Source: Rhodococcus jostii NBRC 16295
Lineage (GTDB): Bacteria > Actinomycetota > Actinomycetes > Mycobacteriales > Mycobacteriaceae
Direction of reading: 5' to 3'
DNA: 64,000 nucleotides
NCBI RefSeq assembly: GCF_001894825.1
Contig: NZ_BCWY01000013.1
Coordinates: 62,001 to 126,000, forward strand
In this document: piece after piece, positions 59,060-64,000 of the stretch
How positions within the stretch are numbered: position 1 is the stretch's first letter
Layout: each line of letters begins with the position of its first letter
Position numbers and translations under genes: made by a program
Notes under the pieces: model-generated
The model's database searches: none
The model's input: only the letters and a program-made list of their open reading frames with translations
What the model was told of the DNA's origin: nothing

Positions 59060-60313
59060 CTACCGGACAGGCATCGGCGGTGCGTCGTCAGGCGCGAGTT
59101 GAGCACCGATCTTCCGGAACAGCGCGTCGGCCGCATTCTTGTATGCGCCCGTGTCGTCGAAGGCCGCCGGATCGTAGGTGACGGCCACCGCGATGGCGAT
59201 CTTCCGGGACGGCAGGTAGGCCTCGGCGGCCGCGTAACCGCTGAACAGTGGGTTCTGCATCAACCAGTCACCGACGACGGGCTGTCCGAGTCCGTAACTG
59301 TAGTCGTCCGACTGCGGAAAACAGGTGGTGCAGCCGGGCAGGGCGGTTGTCTTGCCGCGCAGATCCGTCGTCACCATGGTGTCGTACGACTCGGGCGACA
59401 GGAGTTCGCCGGTGCCGATCGCTATCGCGGTGTCGTGGAGGTCGTAGATGTTCGTGGTCTGGATCGCGCCGTGCGTGATGGTCCAGGACGGGTTCCAGAA
59501 CGTGGACTCCTCGTAGAACGGTGTGGCAGGTGGAATCTGCAGTGCCTCGCGCCGTTCGGACGAGAATGCGTGCAGGGCGGGTTCGGTGATCGCCGGCGTC
59601 CCCGGATCCGTGGTGTTGTCGAGACCGAGAGGGCCGAGCACCTTCTCCTGCAGGAGCGCCGTCATCGGCTGACCGGTGATCTTCTCGAGAGCCAACCCCA
59701 GGATCACGTAGTTGGTGTGGGCGTAGTTCCAGTTGGTTCCGGGCTCGTAGAGGAGCGGCTTGGACGTGCTGTACGCGAGGAGTTCCTCGGGCGTCCAGGT
59801 GTGGAACGGGTCTGCGTAGAGCGCGGAATCGAATTCGGTGTTTCCGATGACGTAGTCGACGTACCCCGAAGTCATCTGGGCGAGCTGACGGAGCGTCACA
59901 CGGTCGGCATGCGGGAGGTCGGGCAGCCACGTCGACACCGTGTCGTCGAGACTCACCTTCTTCTCGTCGACGAGTTGCAGTAGGAGCGTCGAGACGTAGG
60001 AGATCGCGACGGCTCCGTTGCGGAAGTGCATGTCGGTGGTCGCGGGCACGCCGGCCATCGACTCGCCGAGCGCCTCGGTGACGATCTCCTTGCCGTCCAC
60101 CGTGACTCGCACGATCACCGCCTTCAGGTGATCCTCCGCCATGGCGTCGCGCACGATCTTCATCACCGCGTCGGCCTGCGCGGGATCAGCCGACGGCGCC
60201 GACGAGCCGTTGCCCGAACCCGAAGACGAACCGGAGGGCGAAGTGTTCGACGTGCACGCGGCCAGGAGGGCGAGAACGCACGCCACCAGGAGGATCCGCC
60301 GCTTCGGTGCCAT
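59060..60313 (-). CDS. Beta-lactamase-fold lipoprotein lacking the catalytic motifs
   Basis: 417 residues. Lipoprotein signal peptide with lipobox LLAAC (Cys20) and an SG-rich linker. The rest fits serine beta-lactamase-family fold (class C/DD-peptidase-like): DMHFRNGAVAISYVSTLLLQL and PGTNWNYAHTNYVILGLALE. Where S-x-x-K should be, A101-V-A-I104 is found; YxN is Y197-A-H199; the third HxG motif is absent. Predicted non-hydrolytic, surface-anchored binding protein. Divergent neighbours uninformative. Confidence 0.88.
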   Translation of the reverse strand: MAPKRRILLVACVLALLAACTSNTSPSGSSSGSGNGSSAPSADPAQADAVMKIVRDAMAEDHLKAVIVRVTVDGKEIVTEALGESMAGVPATTDMHFRNGAVAISYVSTLLLQLVDEKKVSLDDTVSTWLPDLPHADRVTLRQLAQMTSGYVDYVIGNTEFDSALYADPFHTWTPEELLAYSTSKPLLYEPGTNWNYAHTNYVILGLALEKITGQPMTALLQEKVLGPLGLDNTTDPGTPAITEPALHAFSSERREALQIPPATPFYEESTFWNPSWTITHGAIQTTNIYDLHDTAIAIGTGELLSPESYDTMVTTDLRGKTTALPGCTTCFPQSDDYSYGLGQPVVGDWLMQNPLFSGYAAAEAYLPSRKIAIAVAVTYDPAAFDDTGAYKNAADALFRKIGAQLAPDDAPPMPVR

Positions 60314-60355
60314 ACCCGAGCTTGGCAGATCCGCGCTGTCCGCGGGAGGAAACCG

Positions 60356-60374
60356 CCTGACGGCTCCCGTCAGG
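60356..60374 (-). terminator. Hairpin overlapping the DinB gene stop codon
   Basis: CCTGACGG (60356-60363) pairs perfectly with CCGTCAGG (60367-60374), loop CTC. The DinB stop (60370-60372) lies inside the stem. Compact, GC-rich, likely a terminator on the minus strand. Confidence 0.6.
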
Positions 60375-60927
60375 ACTTCTGCTGTCGCAGATAGAGATCG
60401 CGGAGCAGTGCCACCTCGGCGCCGTGATGGATGACCTCGCGATTGATGTGCAACACCAGCGTCGCCATCGGGCGATCTGCGTATTGCCCCTCACTGGGCC
60501 CGCACGGCCGGGCGAGGCCGTCGGTTCCCAGGCTCAGCACGCCGTCACACCAGGCGTCGTACTGCTCGTCGAGTTGGGCGAGCGCCTGCGCTGCGGTGCC
60601 GGCGTACTCGAACGACTGATAGTCGACGGGCGGCCCGCCGAAATGACTGCCGATCCGCGCGCCGAACACGCCGACGATGATGTGCCCCAGCCGCCAGGCG
60701 ATGGTCGTGATCGGGGGCGGGTCCGGCTCGGGGAAGGCGAAATCGATGGTGAAGTCGCCGCTGCCGGCCTGAACCGGGGCCTGCGACCGCCCCCTCGGAC
60801 GCACACTCCAGCTGTCCGGTGCGGGCTCCCAGAAATACTCGTCGTCGGTCAGCCCGTCCATCCGGGGACGCAGCTGGTGCTCCCAGTGCCACCTCAGCTG
60901 ATCGGTGAGTTCCTGTGGCCAGTCCAT
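60370..60927 (-). CDS. DinB-family protein
   Basis: 185 residues. DinB four-helix bundle: LTDQLRWHWEHQLRPRMDGLTDDEYFWEPAPDSWSVR, metal ligands in AWRLGHIIVGVFG and VLHINREVIHHGAEVALLRDLY. Likely mycothiol-linked or metal-binding stress protein. ATG 60927 with GGGGAG upstream. It follows ydeI-like and VOC genes on the same strand, a likely operon controlled by the WYL regulator. Confidence 0.85.
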   Translation of the reverse strand: MDWPQELTDQLRWHWEHQLRPRMDGLTDDEYFWEPAPDSWSVRPRGRSQAPVQAGSGDFTIDFAFPEPDPPPITTIAWRLGHIIVGVFGARIGSHFGGPPVDYQSFEYAGTAAQALAQLDEQYDAWCDGVLSLGTDGLARPCGPSEGQYADRPMATLVLHINREVIHHGAEVALLRDLYLRQQKS

Positions 60928-60982
60928 GTCGTGTCTCCCCTCTTCCCGGCGCGCCGACGAGGACGCGGACCTCTCGCCTCGG

Positions 60983-61573
60983 CTACCGCACCCCGTCGCG
61001 GACCCGGGCACCCGGATGATTGGCCCGGATGTTCATCGCCGCCAGCGTGACCGTCCGGTCGATCCGCCGGAGCCTCGTTTCCGGCTTCTTCGCCGACGCT
61101 ATCCATTCGAGGATCAATCGTGTCGAAGACGGCGGAAACTTCTCGAAGTTCGTGCGTGCAGACTCGTTTCGGTCGAACGCGGCCTGCAGATCGTCGGGGA
61201 CGACCGCGCTGTCTCCGTTCGCCGTGTTCTCCCAGGTCCCCTTGGCCTTGGCCAACTCGATGGCGGCGAACCCGTGTTCCGTCATCAATCCCTGCTCGAT
61301 CATGCTCGCCGCACGCTGCCGGTTCACCGTGCTCCAGGAACTCCGCACGACGCGGGGCGTGAAGCGCAGTTGCGAGCTGTCGGCATCACGTGAGCGATGC
61401 ACGCCGTCGATCCATCCGAAGCACAGTGCCTGTTCGATCGCCTCGTGATAGCGCACGCTCGGCGTACCGCTGTTCTTGTGGTGGATGACCAGCCAGATCT
61501 CGTTCTCGGATCGGCAATTCTCCGCCAGCCATGCACGCCACTCCGCGCTCGTGCGAGCCACGACGGTGTTCAT
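60983..61573 (-). CDS. YdeI-family (OmpD-associated) protein
   Basis: 196 residues. N-terminal ARTSAEWRAWLAENCRSENEIWLVIHHKNSGTPSVRYHEAIEQALCFGWIDGV is the classical YdeI/OmpD-associated signature, with the C-terminal helices FEKFPPSSTRLILEWIASAKKPETRLRRI. Homologues are tied to bacteriocin or antimicrobial-peptide protection, mechanism unknown. Start ATG 61573, one base after the VOC stop, so co-transcribed. Confidence 0.87.
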   Translation of the reverse strand: MNTVVARTSAEWRAWLAENCRSENEIWLVIHHKNSGTPSVRYHEAIEQALCFGWIDGVHRSRDADSSQLRFTPRVVRSSWSTVNRQRAASMIEQGLMTEHGFAAIELAKAKGTWENTANGDSAVVPDDLQAAFDRNESARTNFEKFPPSSTRLILEWIASAKKPETRLRRIDRTVTLAAMNIRANHPGARVRDGVR

Positions 61574-61574
61574 C

Positions 61575-61991
61575 TCACGCCCCCGACTTCGACGCGACGA
61601 TGTCCAGGTAGTGCTGGTTGAACATCACTCCGAGGATGTTGCCGAACGGGTCGGCCACCGCTGCCGTGACGAACCCCGCACCGCGCTCGACCGGCTTCGC
61701 GTGGAGGGTGGCACCCAGGGACAGCAGCCGCTCGACGCTCGCACCGAGATCGTCGACGTGCCAATAGGTCATCGTGTTCTCGGCGTCGCGCGACCGACCC
61801 GGAGCGGCGAATCGGCTGTCGATGATGCCCAGCTCGTGCTGGTAGTCGCCGATCCGGAACTCGATGTACGCCGGCGTTCCGTCGACCGAGCGCACGAAAT
61901 ACGGCTCGAGGCCGAGCAGTTCCGTGTACCAGGCCTGGGCGGCGATGAGGTCGTCTGCGTAAAAGGTGACGGTGGTGAGTCCTCGCAACAT
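61575..61991 (-). CDS. VOC-family (glyoxalase-like) protein
   Basis: 138 residues. Two beta-alpha-beta-beta-beta modules: MLRGLTTVTFYADDLIAAQAWYTELLGLEPYF... and AENTMTYWHVDDLGASVERLLSLGA...ADPFGNILGVMFNQHY. Metal ligands His/Glu are partly kept. Substrate unknown. ATG 61991 with GAGGAGAGG upstream. First gene of the VOC-YdeI-DinB group, divergent from the WYL regulator. Confidence 0.87.
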   Translation of the reverse strand: MLRGLTTVTFYADDLIAAQAWYTELLGLEPYFVRSVDGTPAYIEFRIGDYQHELGIIDSRFAAPGRSRDAENTMTYWHVDDLGASVERLLSLGATLHAKPVERGAGFVTAAVADPFGNILGVMFNQHYLDIVASKSGA

Positions 61992-62037
61992 GGGGTGTTC
62001 CTCTCCTCGGTCGGTGACAACACTCATCTTCCGACTC

Positions 62038-62062
62038 AAAGCGCTCACCAAGTGAGCACTTT
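62038..62062. promoter_or_regulatory. Palindromic operator between VOC gene and WYL regulator
   Basis: AAAGCGCTCAC (62038-62048) and GTGAGCACTTT (62052-62062) are inverted copies with one mismatch, 3-base spacer CAA. The site is 19 bp before the WYL gene and 47 bp before the VOC gene, suited to control both. Confidence 0.8.
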
Positions 62063-62080
62063 CCGAGGGAAACTGAAATC

Positions 62081-63034
62081 ATGCGCGCAGACCGACTCGT
62101 CGCCACCCTCCTGCTGATGCAGTCCCGCGGTCGGGTGACCGCCGCCGAATTGGCGTACGAGCTCGCGGTGTCGGTCGCCACCGCGCGCCGCGACCTGGAG
62201 GCGCTGTCGGCAGCGGGCATCCCCGTCTACCCGCAATCGGGACGCGGCGGCGGGTGGTCGCTCGTCGGGGGCGCTCGCACCGACCTCAGCGGCCTGTCGG
62301 CGACCGAGGCGCAGGCCCTGTTTCTTCTCGTCGGCCCGGCAGCCGCGGTCTCGGGCGAGGCGAAAGCGGCGCTGCGCAAGCTCGTGCGGGCACTGCCGCA
62401 GACGTTCCGCGCCGACGCCGAGGCAGCCGCCGGCGCCACGATGATCGATTCCACCCGGTGGGGCGAACGCGACCGTCCACGGCCCCACATGGTCGAACTT
62501 CTACAAGCCGCCGTGGTCCGGCGCCGCAAAGTCCGCCTGACGTACACCAACAGCGCGAGGGAGCGTTCCGAGCGACTGGTCGACCCTTGGGGCCTCGTCG
62601 ACAAGGACGACATCTGGTATCTGCTCGCCGGGACCGAACGTGGGCAGCGAACCTTCCGAGTCGACCGAATCGTCGGCGCCGAGCCGACGGAACTGCCCGC
62701 CGAGCGCCCGGACGACTTCACCCTCGCCGCGGCGTGGGAAGAGGTGGTCGATCAGATGGAGCAGCGGCGTGGGGCGACCCGGGCGACCGTGCTCATCGAG
62801 AGCAGGTTCGTACCGATCCTGCGGGACCACTTCGGGCGCCACTGCCACGCGGACGGTGAGGAACACGACGGCCGCACCCGGGTCCGCCTCGCGGCACCGA
62901 CCGCGTTGGACATCGCCCGGAACCTCGCCGGCTGGGGTGCCCTGGTCGAGGTGCTCGAACCGCGGTCGGTCCGCGCCGAACTCGCCCGGATCGGATCCGA
63001 ACTCGCCGGCCGCTACGGCGAACCGGGTCGGTGA
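62081..63034 (+). CDS. WYL-domain HTH transcriptional regulator
   Basis: 317 residues. N-terminal HTH_11 winged helix (RADRLVATLLLMQSRGRVTAAELAYELAVSVATARRDLEALSAAGIPVYPQ), a WYL domain (VVRRRKVRLTYTNSARERSERLVDPWGLVDKDDIWYLLAGTERGQRTFRVDRIVG) and WCX C-terminal part. WYL proteins sense nucleic-acid ends or small ligands. GAGGGA upstream of the ATG. Divergent from the VOC-YdeI-DinB genes with a shared operator. Confidence 0.88.
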   Translation: MRADRLVATLLLMQSRGRVTAAELAYELAVSVATARRDLEALSAAGIPVYPQSGRGGGWSLVGGARTDLSGLSATEAQALFLLVGPAAAVSGEAKAALRKLVRALPQTFRADAEAAAGATMIDSTRWGERDRPRPHMVELLQAAVVRRRKVRLTYTNSARERSERLVDPWGLVDKDDIWYLLAGTERGQRTFRVDRIVGAEPTELPAERPDDFTLAAAWEEVVDQMEQRRGATRATVLIESRFVPILRDHFGRHCHADGEEHDGRTRVRLAAPTALDIARNLAGWGALVEVLEPRSVRAELARIGSELAGRYGEPGR

Positions 63035-63058
63035 ACGCCGCCGGTTCGCGACGCACCC

Positions 63059-63355
63059 TCAGTCGGTCAGATAACGCTCGACCGTCTCGACCTTCGCGTG
63101 CAACTGATCGGTGCGACCCGGCCGGATATCTGCCTTGAGTACCAGGCTGACCCTCGGAAACTGTTCCAGCAGAACGTCGGTGGCACGCTTCACGACGGCC
63201 ATCACCTCGTCCCAGTCACCCTCGACAGTCGTGAACATCGACGTGGTCTCGTTGGGCAATCCGGATTCGCGCACCACGCGGACGGCCGCGGCGACGGCGC
63301 CACCGACGCTGTCGGAGTCACCACCCATCGGGCTGACACTGAATGCCACCAGCAT
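63059..63355 (-). CDS. MTH1187/YkoF-like thiamine-binding family protein
   Basis: 98 residues, full MTH1187 (DUF77) fold: MLVAFSVSPMGGDSDSVGGAVAAAVRVVRESGLPNETTSMFTTVEGDWDEVMAVVKRATDVLLEQFPRVSLVLKADIRPGRTDQL. Family members bind thiamine or its precursors; binding not shown here. ATG 63355 with AAGGAGTG upstream. Downstream of an FAD monooxygenase on the same strand. Confidence 0.88.
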   Translation of the reverse strand: MLVAFSVSPMGGDSDSVGGAVAAAVRVVRESGLPNETTSMFTTVEGDWDEVMAVVKRATDVLLEQFPRVSLVLKADIRPGRTDQLHAKVETVERYLTD

Positions 63356-63421
63356 GTTCACTCCTTCCTCATGGGTGCACGAGAACAATCCAGTCCACCC
63401 GTCTCCGAGGATTCGAGCATG

Positions 63422-64000
63422 TCATGCCCGGCGGGACCGTCGCGATCGAGTCGCGGTCGGGTGTGGATCCGATGGGGTGAAGGCCGGTAATTCAGTGTGC
63501 AGGGCAGCAAGGGATCGGCCGGCCCGCATGACGGTGCGGTCGGGTCGCACGATCGCCGCGGCGGCGTGCCCGCCGGCGAGCCAGCACCCGAGGTCGGAGC
63601 CGGGCGGTGCGGACACGACGACGGCGCCTCGACGCTCGATCTCGTACCGCTGGCCGGCGGAGGGCTCACGCGTGGTCACGAACAAGAACCGCGCGGGCAC
63701 GGTGTCGTCGAGCCGGCGGCTGTCGCCGTCCGGAACCGGATTCGGACACAGGGTGCCGGCCAGGCCCCGTGCCACCGGGTTCCGGTGAACGAAAGCCGAC
63801 GGATGCAGCGCCGGCGTGGCGCTGTCGGTGACCTTCGCGCTCAACCCCGGTATCCCCCCGGCAAGCGGAGCGAGGTGCCGTCGCACCACGTTGCCGACGC
63901 GACCGCCCTCGGTCATCGCCCAGCCGATCGTGGTCGCGAGTCGGATCATGTGGCGAGCGTGCGGTTTCCGTTCCTGCTCGTAGGTGTCGAGGGAGGTGTC
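63422..64000 (-). CDS. FAD-dependent aromatic monooxygenase, C-terminal part (cut by right edge)
   Basis: The gene continues beyond the right edge; 192 codons are visible. It reads LDTYEQERKPHARHMIRLATTIG, the helix typical of PHBH/MhpA-type flavin hydroxylases (LLDTYE.ERRPHA), followed by the thioredoxin-like C-terminal domain. The FAD-binding N-terminus is missing from the window. Aromatic-ring hydroxylation is the family reaction; substrate unknown. Ends at 63422. Confidence 0.8.
   Translation of the reverse strand, partial: DTSLDTYEQERKPHARHMIRLATTIGWAMTEGGRVGNVVRRHLAPLAGGIPGLSAKVTDSATPALHPSAFVHRNPVARGLAGTLCPNPVPDGDSRRLDDTVPARFLFVTTREPSAGQRYEIERRGAVVVSAPPGSDLGCWLAGGHAAAAIVRPDRTVMRAGRSLAALHTELPAFTPSDPHPTATRSRRSRRA

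Overview
The window is high-GC, densely packed chromosomal DNA from a mycolic-acid actinomycete. It is most likely a Rhodococcus or a close Nocardiaceae relative. The gene order nrdR-chiZ-lexA ... hflX-dapF-miaA ... miaB ... recX-recA ... pspM-pspA-clgR-cinA-pgsA-argA-ftsK ... rnj-dapA-thyX ... dapB ... pepR follows the Mycobacterium tuberculosis Rv2718c-Rv2782c backbone. A gluABCD glutamate uptake operon sits next to recX-recA, as in Corynebacterium. Blocks absent from the mycobacterial order are inserted between these anchors. No rRNA, tRNA or CRISPR array was seen.

Layout. 1-3.4 kb: end of hrpA, nrdR, the cell-wall/division gene chiZ and lexA, with two LexA boxes in the divergent chiZ-lexA promoter. 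3.4-6 kb: a long-chain-type acyl-CoA dehydrogenase and a uracil permease. 6-12.1 kb: a complete fructose phosphotransferase system (EI, FruR, FruK, FruABC, HPr). 12.1-14.6 kb: a membrane-anchored esterase broken by a homopolymer frameshift, and an exported membrane protein. 14.6-23.3 kb: hflX, dapF, an rRNA/tRNA methyltransferase, miaA, a dioxygenase-fold protein, a DUF349 protein, a membrane protein and miaB. 23.4-28.8 kb: gluABCD, recX, recA (with a LexA box) and a DUF3046 protein. 28.8-33.4 kb: a glycosyltransferase, a TetR-glpD pair, a PIG-L deacetylase and a small membrane protein. 33.5-37.1 kb: the envelope-stress module pspM-pspA-clgR with a SigE-like promoter, then cinA and pgsA. 37.1-46.3 kb: argA, a YCII protein, terC behind a manganese (yybP-ykoY) riboswitch, ftsK, rnj, dapA and thyX. 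46.5-51.4 kb: a secreted tyrosine phosphatase, a HicB-like protein with an operator over its start codon, a SRPBCC protein, a YcaQ-type glycosylase, a flavoprotein and dapB. 51.4-53.9 kb: an orphan TnpB-like RuvC nuclease with a structured 3' flank. 53.9-64 kb: accessory genes: a MarR/TIGR03086 divergon, YdeI-type proteins, an alcohol dehydrogenase, pepR, a methyltransferase, a beta-lactamase-fold lipoprotein without its catalytic motifs, a WYL-regulated VOC-YdeI-DinB group, and an FAD monooxygenase cut by the right edge.

How it works together. LexA controls its own gene, chiZ and recA (DNA damage and division arrest). ClgR, PspA and PspM form the envelope-stress response. DapA, DapB and DapF supply diaminopimelate and lysine. 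ThyX, NrdR and MiaA/MiaB concern nucleotide supply and tRNA modification. The fructose island imports and phosphorylates fructose under FruR. The strongest non-routine signals are the Mn riboswitch with an explicit ribosome-site-masking alternative hairpin, the TnpB-like nuclease locus, the pseudo-beta-lactamase, three clean palindromic operators next to likely autoregulators, and the frameshifted esterase.
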